A DNA stretch of 36,969 nt from Deltaproteobacteria bacterium (GTDB taxonomy: Bacteria > Myxococcota_A > Polyangia > Polyangiales > Sandaracinaceae), in the NCBI GenBank assembly GCA_017303575.1, contig JAFLCL010000057.1, positions 1 through 36,969 on the forward strand. Direction: 5' to 3'. Below, in pieces: positions 1 to 7,264 of the stretch. Each line of letters starts with the position of its first letter. The first letter of the stretch is position 1. Under the pieces are notes generated by a model. The model searched no databases. It saw nothing but the letters and a program-made list of their open reading frames with translations, and had not been told where the DNA came from. The translations under genes were made by a program, and so were the position numbers.

Positions 1-57
1 GCGCGCGGCCGCGACGTGGTCGCGTCGCGCGTGACGGTCACGCAGCGGCCCGAGTGA
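1..57 (+). CDS. C-terminal end of an unidentified protein (partial)
   Basis: From the first base the frame reads 18 codons (ending S-R-V-T-V-T-Q-R-P-E) to a TGA at 55-57. Third positions are almost all G or C and the alternating polar/hydrophobic pattern would fit the last beta strand of a secreted or regulatory domain. It is too short to assign. The next gene's regulatory region begins about 35 bp later, so an upstream gene ending here is reasonable. It could also be a chance open frame at the window edge. Confidence 0.35.
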   Translation, partial: ARGRDVVASRVTVTQRPE

Positions 58-93
58 CGCGTCTCGAGCCGCGAGCGACGAACGCACCTCGGG

Positions 94-143
94 TGTGAAG
101 CGCGCCACACGCGCGCGTTCGAGCGCAGCGCATAACGAATCTC
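94..143 (+). promoter_or_regulatory. CRP-type box 1 with class II promoter
   Basis: TGTGA (94-98), six bases, then CCACA (105-109) matches the CRP consensus TGTGA-N6-TCACA with one mismatch. A -10-like hexamer CATAAC lies at 131-136, predicting a start of transcription near 143. The box centre (101.5) is then at about -41.5, the position of class II CRP activation. The same arrangement is repeated at 2810-2859. A CRP homologue is encoded at 4252-4941. Transcription start and activation are inferred. Confidence 0.6.
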
Positions 144-187
144 GTGAGCACGGCGACGATGACCCCGCCGAGCGAAGGAGATGAGCG

Positions 188-775
188 ATGAGCCCCTCGA
201 ACCGCAACCGCACCCTGAGCTTCGTGACGTTCGCCGCGCTCGTCGCGCTCACCGGATGCAGCTCCGAGTCGAGCGCGTCGGCGGAGCGCGCGACGGCGGC
301 GCCCATCGAGGGAGCGAACTTCGAGATCGCAGGCGCTGACGTGCCCCTCTCGCCCGCAGTGCTTGCGCCAGGGCTGCCGGTGAGCCTGGATGCCTCTGCG
401 ACGACCGTCTCGGCGCAGCGCGTGAGCCCGATCGTCGTGGGCGCGCCGGCCACGCTCTCGCAGCGGGCGGTCTCGCGCGAGAGCGTGGGACAGTACACCT
501 CGCCCGCGCGCCTCGCGCTCCACGCCGCCGTGTCGCAGCCGCTGAGCATCGGGGCGACACCCACGCTCGTCGTGGGCACCGACGCCTGCGAGACGGACGC
601 TGACTGCGTGCCCGATGGCTGTCATGCGACCTCGTGCGTCGCGGCGGCGGAGATGGCGCCCGGCGAGCTCGAGTGCACCGCCGACTTCCGCTACGGCACG
701 ACCGACGGCGGCGGCTGCCTCTGCCACGTCGGCCACTGCGCCGCGCACCTCTCCGCCTGGCCCCAGGGGATCTGA
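188..775 (+). CDS. Cys-rich lipoprotein, copy 1 of a duplicated pair
   Basis: A 195-aa secreted lipoprotein: basic N-terminus, hydrophobic segment and lipobox L-T-G-C. A long Ala/Ser/Pro-rich middle leads to a compact C-terminal Cys-rich domain with the signature DACETDADCVPDGCHATSC, followed by ELEC and GGGCLCHVGHC. That domain and the first 27 or so residues are nearly identical to the protein at 2904-3359; the middle differs and is about 44 residues longer here. I do not recognise a named family. The start has AAGGAG 7 nt upstream; an ATG at 181 in another frame was rejected. The gene precedes the vWA lipoprotein by 23 bp and is probably co-transcribed with it from CRP-type box 1. An extracellular or envelope structural role is inference. 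Confidence 0.85.
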   Translation: MSPSNRNRTLSFVTFAALVALTGCSSESSASAERATAAPIEGANFEIAGADVPLSPAVLAPGLPVSLDASATTVSAQRVSPIVVGAPATLSQRAVSRESVGQYTSPARLALHAAVSQPLSIGATPTLVVGTDACETDADCVPDGCHATSCVAAAEMAPGELECTADFRYGTTDGGGCLCHVGHCAAHLSAWPQGI

Positions 776-798
776 GAGAGCGGGAAAGGAGAAGAGCC

Positions 799-2739
799 AT
801 GCGTCATTCCAGTCACACCCCGAGCTTCCGTGCCCCGTTCCGTCGCAGCTCGATCGTCGGCCTCGCGCTCGCGCTGTCGACCACGGCAGCGAGCGGCTGC
901 CTCGAGCGCGGTCTGCGTCCCGTCAATCCGTGCACGCGCTCGAGCGTCAGCCAGCGCGTTCAGGTGGCCAACGTCGATCAGGTGGATCTGCTGTTCATGA
1001 TCGACGACTCGGGCTCGATGAAAGAAAAGCAGGAGAACCTCGCCGCCCAGATCCCGCGCCTCGTCCGAATCCTCTCCGAGGGAGATCGAGACCAGGACGG
1101 CACAGAGGACTTCCAGCCCGCCCGCTCGCTCCACATCGGCGTCGTCACGAGCAACATGGGCGCCGGGCGACGACGCGATGGATCCGCGATCGACAACTGC
1201 GAGGGGCTCGGCGACGACGGAATCCTGCGGAGCGCCACCGGCGACGCGAGCTCGTGCGCGCCCGCGACGTATCCGAGCGGCGTGTTCGCCTTCGAGGCCG
1301 GAGGTGCGGAGCGCGCAGACGACTTCGCGGCGCGCGTCGGCTGCATCGCCGAGGTCGGTACCGGTGGCTGCGGGTTCGAGCAGCAGCTCGAGTCGCCGCT
1401 CAAGGCGCTCTCTCCCGCGTCGGCGCAGGCGTGGACGCTCGCGGGCTACACGCCGCCTCGGTTCGTCGGTCCCGACTACGCGCCCGGCGTGACGTCAGGG
1501 CACGGCCTCGAGCACGACTTCCTGCGCCCAGGGTCTGCCCTCGCTGTCGTCATCGTCACGGACGAGGAGGACTGCTCGGTCACCGACGGTCGCCTCCACG
1601 GCATGTACGACGGAGTGGCCGCCTCGGGGAACCGGCTCTGCTTCGATCATCGCGATCCCGCGGAGGGCCTGCTCACGCCGATCGACCGATACGTCGATGG
1701 CTTCCTCGGACTGCGACGTGACCCTTCTCTCCTGATCTTCTCCGCCATCGTCGGGATCCCCACGACGGACGAGGCGAGCGGGTACGTCCGTGACGGCGAC
1801 TACGCGAGTCTGCTCGCGCTCGACGCGATGACGCCGGAGCTCCGCGACGACGGGACCGTCGAGCACTCGTGTGAAGCCATGGACTCGGCGGGACGAAGCC
1901 TCGGTCGAGCCGCACCGCCCGTGCGCATCGTCCAGACCGCGGCTGCGCTCGACGCTGCAGGCGCAGGCGTGTCTCTGTCCTCGATCTGCTCGGACGACTT
2001 CGGCCCCGCGATCGACGGGATCATCGAGAAGATCGCCGACGCGCTCCGAGGCGCTTGTCTGCCCCGCGCGCTGAACGCGGACGCGGACGGACGCGTGGAG
2101 TGTGAGGTGCTCGAGCTCTTGCCGGCCGAGGGGACCCCCGGCGCGACGACCGACTGCATGGAGCTCGAGGGGCGCAGCTTCGACAGCCTCGTGATCGACG
2201 ACGTGGGCGCGCCGCGACAGCTCTGCCGCGTCACGCAGGTCGAGCGGGCAAGCGCCCTGAGCAACTCGGCGCCCGGCTGGTACTACGACGATGCTTCGAC
2301 CGAGGTGACCGACGCGTGTGGTGCGGGTGGCGCACGCATCGCGTTCACGACCGTCGCTCCGCCCGCGACGGGCTCGGAGGTTCGCCTCGAGTGCCTGCAG
2401 GTCATCGCGCTCGGCGTGGAGGCGGGCCCGGACGTGATCTGCGACGACGACGCTGCGTCCTGTCGCCTCGGGATGTTCTGCTCGGTCGAGGCGGATCGAT
2501 GCGACACTGGCACGAGCCTTCCCGGCGGCGAAGGCGCCGCGCTGCGATGTGATCCCGTCGAGCGACTCTGCGCCGTCCCTTGCACCACGGATGCGGCGTG
2601 CTCGGAGGCCGGCCTGCTCGGATACGTGTGCGACGTGCGCACGAACGAGGAAGCGGCGGGCGCGAGCGCGGCGATGTCGATCGCCCCTGCGCTCCTCGGC
2701 AACGTCCGCGGCGTGTGCATCAACCCGACCTGCAACTGA
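799..2739 (+). CDS. von Willebrand factor A domain lipoprotein
   Basis: A 646-aa predicted lipoprotein. The signal peptide ends in A-S-G-C (Cys34). A vWA domain follows, with the MIDAS motif D69-D-S-G-S-M; the stretch VVIVTDEEDCS near residue 255 would be a central strand with a later metal-contact acidic cluster. Large insertions with paired cysteines interrupt the domain, and the C-terminal third is Cys-rich. Such vWA lipoproteins are common in myxobacteria; their ligands are generally unknown, and metal-dependent protein adhesion is the usual inference. The start ATG has AAAGGAG at 785-791. The gene sits between the two copies of the duplicated Cys-rich lipoprotein and probably forms an operon with the first. 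The stop codon overlaps a perfect 14-bp palindrome. Confidence 0.88.
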   Translation: MRHSSHTPSFRAPFRRSSIVGLALALSTTAASGCLERGLRPVNPCTRSSVSQRVQVANVDQVDLLFMIDDSGSMKEKQENLAAQIPRLVRILSEGDRDQDGTEDFQPARSLHIGVVTSNMGAGRRRDGSAIDNCEGLGDDGILRSATGDASSCAPATYPSGVFAFEAGGAERADDFAARVGCIAEVGTGGCGFEQQLESPLKALSPASAQAWTLAGYTPPRFVGPDYAPGVTSGHGLEHDFLRPGSALAVVIVTDEEDCSVTDGRLHGMYDGVAASGNRLCFDHRDPAEGLLTPIDRYVDGFLGLRRDPSLLIFSAIVGIPTTDEASGYVRDGDYASLLALDAMTPELRDDGTVEHSCEAMDSAGRSLGRAAPPVRIVQTAAALDAAGAGVSLSSICSDDFGPAIDGIIEKIADALRGACLPRALNADADGRVECEVLELLPAEGTPGATTDCMELEGRSFDSLVIDDVGAPRQLCRVTQVERASALSNSAPGWYYDDASTEVTDACGAGGARIAFTTVAPPATGSEVRLECLQVIALGVEAGPDVICDDDAASCRLGMFCSVEADRCDTGTSLPGGEGAALRCDPVERLCAVPCTTDAACSEAGLLGYVCDVRTNEEAAGASAAMSIAPALLGNVRGVCINPTCN

Positions 2740-2776
2740 CCCACGTGGGTCGAGGGACCGCTGGGGCCGCTGCCCC
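2738..2776. repeat. 14-bp palindrome plus small GC hairpin after the vWA gene
   Basis: GACCCACGTGGGTC at 2738-2751 is a perfect palindrome overlapping the vWA stop codon. GGGGC-CGCT-GCCCC at 2763-2776 can form a 5-bp hairpin. There is no T-tract, so an intrinsic terminator is not supported. The palindrome could be a protein-binding site just upstream of CRP-type box 2. Function unknown. Confidence 0.35.
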
Positions 2777-2801
2777 CTCGAGCTCGCCGTCGCTCGATCG
2801 C

Positions 2802-2986
2802 ACCCCGGGTGTGAAGAGGACCACACGCGCGCGATCGGGCGCAGCGCATAACGAATCTCGTGAGCACGGCGATGATGACCCCGCCGAGCGAAGGAGATGA
2901 GCGATGAGCCCCTCGAACCGCAACCGCACCCTGAGCTTCGTGACCTTCGCCGCGCTGGTGGCGCTCACAGGATGCAGCAGCGAGGC
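2802..2986 (+). repeat. Second copy of the duplicated promoter and signal-peptide region (first copy 86-270)
   Basis: About 185 bp here match 86-270 almost base for base: the CRP-type box, the CATAAC -10 element, the untranslated leader, the Shine-Dalgarno sequence and the codons for the signal peptide and lipobox. Differences are mainly single substitutions, including inside the six-base spacer of the box and in the wobble bases of the signal peptide. Identity breaks down in the mature protein and resumes in the C-terminal Cys-rich domain. This is a gene duplication around the vWA gene, recent or kept similar by gene conversion. Confidence 0.8.
2810..2859 (+). promoter_or_regulatory. CRP-type box 2 with class II promoter
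   Basis: TGTGA (2810-2814), N6, CCACA (2821-2825), with CATAAC at 2847-2852. Box-to-hexamer spacing equals that of box 1, placing the box at -41.5 from a start near 2859. The right half-site carries the same T-to-C change as box 1, while the spacer has diverged (AGAGGA here against AGCGCG). Half-sites are therefore better kept than the spacer, as expected for a functional site. Confidence 0.6.
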
Positions 2987-3359
2987 GAGCTCGTTCGGGC
3001 AGCGCGCGACGGCCGCGCCCATCGACGGAGCCCACGTGGAGATCGCGGGTGTCGATGCGACGACCCTGCCGGTCTCGCTCGCGGTCGACGCGACGTCGTT
3101 GCCGATGGGCTTCCAGCCTGGTGCGCTGCGCCTCGGGGCGACACCCGTGCTCGTGGTGGGTACCGACGCCTGCGAGACGGACGCTGACTGCGTGCCCGAT
3201 GGCTGTCACGCGACCTCGTGCGTCGCGGCGGCGGAGATGGCGCCGGGCGAGCTCGAGTGCACCGCCCAACTCCGCTACGGCACGACCGACGGCGGCGGCT
3301 GCCTCTGCCACGTCGGCCACTGCGCTGCGCGCCTCTCGACGCCGCCCGAGGGCATCTGA
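2904..3359 (+). CDS. Cys-rich lipoprotein, copy 2 of a duplicated pair
   Basis: A 151-aa paralogue of the protein at 188-775 with the same signal peptide and lipobox (L-T-G-C) and the same C-terminal module (DACETDADCVPDGCHATSC, then GGGCLCHVGHC). The Ala/Val-rich linker between them is shorter. AAGGAG at 2891-2896 lies 7 nt before the ATG, and the promoter region is a copy of that of the first gene. It is monocistronic as far as can be seen: downstream lies a minus-strand relic. Function unknown; an envelope protein made when CRP is active is the inference. The conserved Cys pattern suggests a small disulfide-bonded fold. Confidence 0.85.
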   Translation: MSPSNRNRTLSFVTFAALVALTGCSSEASSFGQRATAAPIDGAHVEIAGVDATTLPVSLAVDATSLPMGFQPGALRLGATPVLVVGTDACETDADCVPDGCHATSCVAAAEMAPGELECTAQLRYGTTDGGGCLCHVGHCAARLSTPPEGI

Positions 3360-3406
3360 GCCCGTGACGAGCTGCGACGTGCGCTGACGCCAACGCGTGG
3401 CGGGGC

Positions 3407-3703
3407 TCAGCTGCTCTCGGCGATCGCGAGGAGCGAGAGCAGGAGCAGCGGTGCATCGAGGAGCGCCGCGAGGCCCTGGTTGCCGACCACGTCGCGCACC
3501 ACACGGAACGCATCGAAGCGCGCGAGCACCGCCCCCGCTCCGTTGCGCCCGAAGAAGTCGATGCGGAGGCCGATCACGTGGCGCACGAGCTGATCGAGGA
3601 GGCTGCGATCGAGCGCAGCGCGGAGGTACGTGAGGCCGTGGGCGCGAAGGACGTGCAGCGTCGCGGTGGCCAGGCCGAAGGTCAGCTCCGAACTTTCGCG
3701 TGA
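3407..3703 (-). pseudogene. Fragment of an ABC exporter transmembrane domain
   Basis: Between in-frame stops lies a 98-codon open frame with no good start codon. It reads like an internal piece of the membrane domain of a type I secretion or peptidase-containing bacteriocin ABC exporter. It contains DRSLLDQLVRHVIGLRIDFF, then G-A-G-A-V-L-A-R-F-D-A-F-R-V-V-R-D, then a hydrophobic run LLDAPLLLLSLLAIAESS. This matches the family pattern hLPhxFFxxRxTGDLxxRFxxxxxhRxhh. The N-terminal peptidase and first helices, and the whole ATPase with its Walker motifs, are absent on either side. It is therefore a relic, not a gene with a rare start. A shortened HlyD-like partner lies next to it at 3804-4250 on the other strand. 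Confidence 0.65.
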
Positions 3704-3765
3704 TCACGCTCGCCACCGGTACACGAACGCGTCTCGCGTCGAACCGTGATCGCCGCAGCCCCGCG

Positions 3766-3796
3766 TTGCCCGGTTGTCTCGGCGCTTCTGTATAGT
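3766..3796 (+). promoter_or_regulatory. Promoter of the HlyD-like/CRP operon
   Basis: TATAGT (3791-3796) is five of six to the -10 consensus and lies 7 nt before the ATG at 3804, so the mRNA would begin at or next to the start codon. TTGCCC at 3766-3771 could be a -35 with a 19-bp spacer. No Shine-Dalgarno sequence is present, which agrees with a leaderless message. Confidence 0.55.
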
Positions 3797-3803
3797 GCCC
3801 CTC

Positions 3804-4250
3804 ATGGGCCTCTTCCGAGAGCAAGCGCTCGCTGCGTATGCGAACCCCGATGCGCGGGGCGGTCTCCTGCGCGCTGCGCCACCCTCGGGTCTCGCCCTCG
3901 TGCTCGTCATCGTCGGTGCGCTCGGGTGCGGCGTGCCGGTCGCCGCCGCGACGCCCGTGAGCACGAACATCGAGGGACGCGGCGTGGTCGCGCTCGAGCA
4001 CGGTGCTCTCGTCCTCCGTGCTGCGAGCGACGGGACCGTCACCGCGGTGAACGCGCGCCGCGAGGCGGAGCTCTTCGGCGCAGCGCTCGCCTCCCCGCAC
4101 GACCTGGAGATCCTCGTGCGCGTGACACTTCCGCGGGCGCCGGCCCTGACGAACGGACCGACGTTCGTCGGCGAGATCCCACTCGGCGCCCGCAGCGCGC
4201 TGTCCGTTCTGGTGCCCGCGCTGTCCGGCGACACTGGGTCGGGGGGCTGA
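3804..4250 (+). CDS. Shortened HlyD-like membrane fusion protein
   Basis: A 148-aa protein beginning M-G-L-F-R-E-Q-A-L, like the cytoplasmic start of HlyD/CvaA-type fusion proteins ('LFREEAL'). A membrane segment (LALVLVIVGALGCGV), the first beta-barrel strand with ALVLRAASDGTVTAV, and a C-terminal stretch ILVRVTLP...GEIPLGARSALSVLVP follow. The last resembles the closing part of HlyD proteins. Full-length members are about 400 aa; the coiled-coil hairpin and lipoyl part appear to be missing, as if removed by an internal deletion. In the complete family these proteins link an inner-membrane ABC exporter to the outer membrane. Here the nearest ABC exporter is only a relic, so transport activity is doubtful. 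The downstream CRP gene starts 1 nt after the stop, so this frame may now serve mainly as a translated leader. Confidence 0.6.
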   Translation: MGLFREQALAAYANPDARGGLLRAAPPSGLALVLVIVGALGCGVPVAAATPVSTNIEGRGVVALEHGALVLRAASDGTVTAVNARREAELFGAALASPHDLEILVRVTLPRAPALTNGPTFVGEIPLGARSALSVLVPALSGDTGSGG

Positions 4251-4251
4251 C

Positions 4252-4941
4252 GTGGCGAGCACGGAGCTCACGCAGCTGCTCGCGAGGAGCTGGATCTTCT
4301 CGGACCTGAGCAAGCGGGAGATCGAGGCGCTCACCGCCATCGCGCAGATGCGCGTGGCACGACCGAAGCAGACCGTCGTGAAGAAGGGGGAGGAAGCGGG
4401 GCCCCTCTTCGCCGTGCTGCGCGGGCGGCTGAAGGTCGTCACGCCCGGCGTCGAGCGGGACGCAGCGTTTCGCATCCTCGGCCCGGGCGATCTCTTCGGT
4501 GAGGTCGCCGCGTTCGACGACGGTGAGCGCTCGGCCACGGTGACGGCGCTCGAGATCTGTCAGCTGGCGGTGATCCAGCGCGACACGTTCCGTGCGTTCC
4601 TCGAACAGCATCCCTCCGTGAGCCGCAAGCTGCTCAGCGTCTTCGCGCGTCGCGTGCGGGAGCTCAGCGCCCGTGTCGAGGATCGCGCCTTCCTCGAAGC
4701 CCCCGCGCGTCTCGCGAAGTGCCTCCTCGGGCTCGCCGAGCGCTACGGAAAGGCGCAGCCCGAGGGCGTGGTGTGTGAGCTCAAGCTCTCTCAGAGCGAG
4801 CTCGGCGAGCTCGTCGATGCCACGCGCGAGAGCGTCAACAAGCAGCTTCGGACCTGGAAGTCCGACGGCGTTCTCTCCCACGAGGCCGAGCGCATCGTCT
4901 TCCACGACGTCGAGGCCCTGCGGCGTCTCGCGCAGGCATGA
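4252..4941 (+). CDS. CRP/FNR-family cyclic-nucleotide-responsive regulator
   Basis: A 229-aa protein with GTG start, 1 nt after the HlyD-like stop. The N-terminal cyclic-nucleotide-binding domain (about 10-125) holds G83-E84-V-A-A-F-D-D-G-E-R93-S94-A95, matching the phosphate-binding cassette of E. coli CRP (GEL...RSA). The dimer helix (ARRVRELSARVEDRAFLEAP) aligns with CRP through its AFL. The C-terminal winged helix (about 155-225) has recognition helix T-R182-E183-S-V-N-K187; CRP has RETVGR, so the Arg-Glu pair that reads TGTGA is kept and the last Arg is Lys. No FNR-type cysteine cluster is seen. This predicts cAMP binding and recognition of TGTGA-N6-TCACA, found four times nearby. Binding of cGMP or another ligand cannot be excluded. 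Confidence 0.88.
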   Translation: MASTELTQLLARSWIFSDLSKREIEALTAIAQMRVARPKQTVVKKGEEAGPLFAVLRGRLKVVTPGVERDAAFRILGPGDLFGEVAAFDDGERSATVTALEICQLAVIQRDTFRAFLEQHPSVSRKLLSVFARRVRELSARVEDRAFLEAPARLAKCLLGLAERYGKAQPEGVVCELKLSQSELGELVDATRESVNKQLRTWKSDGVLSHEAERIVFHDVEALRRLAQA

Positions 4942-5146
4942 CGACGTCGAGCTCGTCCTCCTGCACGCACAGGCGCGCGCGCTGAAGGAGGTAGTCCAGA
5001 GCCCGCTCGCGCGACGTCTTGTCGATGCCGTTCCCACTCTCACGGCGCACGAGCGCGACCCTGGCACCTCGTACGACTGCTTCGGCGACGAGGCCCCCGA
5101 CACGGACATGGTCTCGTCGGTCACGATCGCGCGTCGCACACGCTGA
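4942..5146 (+). pseudogene. Coding-like remnant of unknown origin
   Basis: Directly after the CRP gene, in a different frame, a 65-codon stretch (...ELVLLHAQARALKEVV... to ...SSVTIARRTR) runs to a TGA at 5144-5146. Its third positions are about 80-85% G or C, like real genes here, but it has no usable start codon and enters the CRP coding region upstream. It may be the C-terminal scrap of a lost gene. I do not recognise the family. A chance open frame is possible in DNA this GC-rich. Confidence 0.25.
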
Positions 5147-5149
5147 CGA

Positions 5150-7075
5150 TCAACCCCCGTCGTCCGCGCCCGCGTCGGGCTGTGTGCCGGCGTCCTCGAG
5201 CGTGTCCGCGTCCCTCGGATCGGTGGGCGAGCTCGCGTCACTCCCGGCGACCCCCGCGTCGCATGTCGTTCCGAATGGGCACGGGCGCGAGAGCAGCTCG
5301 GAGCCGAGCGCGAAGCCGACGCCGCAGCGCGCGCAGAGCGTGAGCGCGTACGACGCATCGTAGAAATAGTGCGCTCGCCCTGGGTCGAGCAGGAGGGCGC
5401 CGCCCACGACCGAGGTCGCATCGAAGGTGCCCTCCTCTCCCGACGGCCCTTGCCACGGGATCGAGGTCGTCCACGCGATCGATCGCTGGGGGAGCACGCT
5501 CAGCCAGAAGCCAGCCTCGGAGGGGCGCCGGTACACCAGCACGAGCTCCTCTGCGCGCGCGGCGAGGGCGACGGCGCCGTACCCGAACGGGTCTTCCGCC
5601 TCGCCCGGAATCGTCACGACCCGACCCCGCCCCTCGCTCGTCCAACGGTCGTCGATCAGTTGCCAACGCTCGATCGCGAGCCTGCCACTCGAGTGGATGC
5701 CAGCGACGCTGAGCACGCCGCCCGAGAGCGCCGTGGTCGTGTTCTGGGGCCGGCGTCCATCGGGGGTGTCGTCGACACGCTCTTCGCTCCAGCCCGTGCA
5801 GTCGGGGCGTGCACGCAGTGTGTGCAGGCGCGCGAGGATGGACGTCGCGCCGAGGGGCGCGTCGTGTCCGGACACCACCGCGCGGATCTCCCCCGCGCCC
5901 TCGAGCTCCATCGCCACGCGGCCGGGCTCCGAGCCACCGCGGAGCACGCTGCGCTCGCCCGTGTCGATCAAGCGAGCACCTTCCAGTCGATACGCCGCGA
6001 GCTCGGTCTCCCTCTCCCGCCTCGGCTGGATGCCGAGCACGCACACGCCGTCCGGTGTGCGCACGACGCCGCCGATCGAGGTCGCGCCACTCGCGATGGG
6101 CACCGGCGCGCCGCAGGGGTCGTGGCGTGGTCGCCCGATCGCGAGGTTGTCGATCTGGACCACCCGGTCCGGAAACCTCGGCGAAGGCGTGAGGTCGAGC
6201 ACGAGGAAGAGGGTCTCGTCCTCGATCAGCGGCACCATCGTCTCGGAGGAGGTGATGACCAGGCGCATGCCTGCGCCATCGAGCGCCTCGAGCGTCGCGA
6301 CATGGCTCCCCGAAGCGCCGCGCTCCAACCGGAGCGACATCGTGTGCCAGCGCGGAAGGTCGCCGATCCCTCGGGGCAATGGCGCCTCGTCGAGGCGCCC
6401 GCCGTTGATCTGCACGGAGGTGGAGTACACACGCTCTGCGAGGGTCGCCGTGGCGAGCGCGCCGAAGCCGTCCCACCCACGGCTCGCGTCCACGGCGCTC
6501 GCGGGCACGAGGCTGGCGATCACCTGATCGTCCTCGCGGAGGAGAACGTCGAAGCGAAGGGTCAGCCCCGTGAGCGCTCCCGTCAGCGGCGCGAGGAGGA
6601 ACATCCGGCCCCCCGCGCTCCGCGCAGTCAGCAAGCGGCGACCTCCCGGCTCGAGCACGCTCGGCTCGAACCTCAGTGGGCCGCTGAGGCCGATCGCCTC
6701 GATGCCGGTGGCGGTCGAGTCGAGGTTCGTTCCCGCCGAGGAGGCGCACCGCGTGAGCGCGGGCGGCATCAGATGAAAACAGCCCGGATCACGGGAGTCG
6801 AAGAGCGCGTCCCCGTCGTCGTCGAGGCCATTGGTGCAGTCGGTCGTCGCCGTCTCGGAACAGACACCCAGAGCACGGCAGACGTCCGACTCGCAGTCCA
6901 TGGCACCGTCGAGATCGTCGTCGTCGTCGTTGGTGCACGCGTCCGCGGTGTCCTCACGATCGACGGGGGGGTAGTCGTTGGTCAGCGCGCACCCCTCGAG
7001 CAGCGCGCAGGCGCCGACCGCACCGAGCACCACGACGGCCGTCGCCAGGGCCCATCGGCCGCAGCGCACGCGCAT
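5150..7075 (-). CDS. Large secreted lipoprotein with acidic Asp-rich repeats
   Basis: A 641-aa protein from the ATG at 7075: basic n-region, hydrophobic core and possible lipobox cysteines in V-G-A-C and L-E-G-C. Next come acidic loops (DACTNDDDDDLDGAMDC and CTNGLDDDGDALFDSRDPGC) resembling the calcium-binding D-x-D-x-D repeats common in myxobacterial secreted proteins. A long beta-rich region follows (about 110-330 resembles a concanavalin-like sandwich; the rest is compatible with blades), then a 'DAG' linker at the C-terminus. An ATG at 7117 would add 14 acidic residues before the signal peptide and was judged less likely. No enzyme motif was recognised. CRP-type box 3 lies 75 bp upstream; a TTCGAT at 7108-7103 would put the box near -61.5. 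Function unknown. Confidence 0.8.
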   Translation of the reverse strand: MRVRCGRWALATAVVVLGAVGACALLEGCALTNDYPPVDREDTADACTNDDDDDLDGAMDCESDVCRALGVCSETATTDCTNGLDDDGDALFDSRDPGCFHLMPPALTRCASSAGTNLDSTATGIEAIGLSGPLRFEPSVLEPGGRRLLTARSAGGRMFLLAPLTGALTGLTLRFDVLLREDDQVIASLVPASAVDASRGWDGFGALATATLAERVYSTSVQINGGRLDEAPLPRGIGDLPRWHTMSLRLERGASGSHVATLEALDGAGMRLVITSSETMVPLIEDETLFLVLDLTPSPRFPDRVVQIDNLAIGRPRHDPCGAPVPIASGATSIGGVVRTPDGVCVLGIQPRRERETELAAYRLEGARLIDTGERSVLRGGSEPGRVAMELEGAGEIRAVVSGHDAPLGATSILARLHTLRARPDCTGWSEERVDDTPDGRRPQNTTTALSGGVLSVAGIHSSGRLAIERWQLIDDRWTSEGRGRVVTIPGEAEDPFGYGAVALAARAEELVLVYRRPSEAGFWLSVLPQRSIAWTTSIPWQGPSGEEGTFDATSVVGGALLLDPGRAHYFYDASYALTLCARCGVGFALGSELLSRPCPFGTTCDAGVAGSDASSPTDPRDADTLEDAGTQPDAGADDGG

Positions 7076-7149
7076 CACCGCGCCAACGTCCCACGAATCA
7101 CGATCGAAGAAGCGCATCACGGAGGGTGATGTGAGCATCCGCCTACGGG

Positions 7150-7165
7150 TGTGAAGCGGTTCACA
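7150..7165. promoter_or_regulatory. CRP-type box 3 (perfect half-sites)
   Basis: TGTGA-AGCGGT-TCACA, both half-sites exact; the arms extend to GTGTGAA/TTCACAC. It lies between the large lipoprotein (minus strand) and a beta-helix relic (plus strand). On the minus strand a weak -10 (TTCGAT, 7108-7103) would place it at about -61.5. On the plus strand no good -10 lies at the expected distance. Which gene it serves is open. Confidence 0.6.
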
Positions 7166-7264
7166 CGTGGCGAGCGGTCGTCGCCGACGGCTCGGGCAAT
7201 CTTGCGACGAACCGAGGGGGGCTGTCGTGATCTCGATTCGGGAGACACCGAGTGGTCGAGTGAT

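Noticed and set aside
3704..4234. Minus-strand frame opposite the HlyD-like gene, considered as an extension of the ABC exporter relic
   Set aside because: An in-frame stop at 3706-3704 separates the relic from anything upstream, and the opposite frame lacks exporter motifs.
2283..4538. Long minus-strand open frame (751 codons)
   Set aside because: It runs antisense to the vWA, lipoprotein, HlyD-like and CRP genes, is rich in Arg/Ser/Ala and has no domain pattern; typical of GC-rich shadow frames.
5369..7129. Plus-strand open frame opposite the large lipoprotein
   Set aside because: Composition (Arg/Glu/His-rich) is that of a reverse-frame shadow and there is no recognisable start signal.
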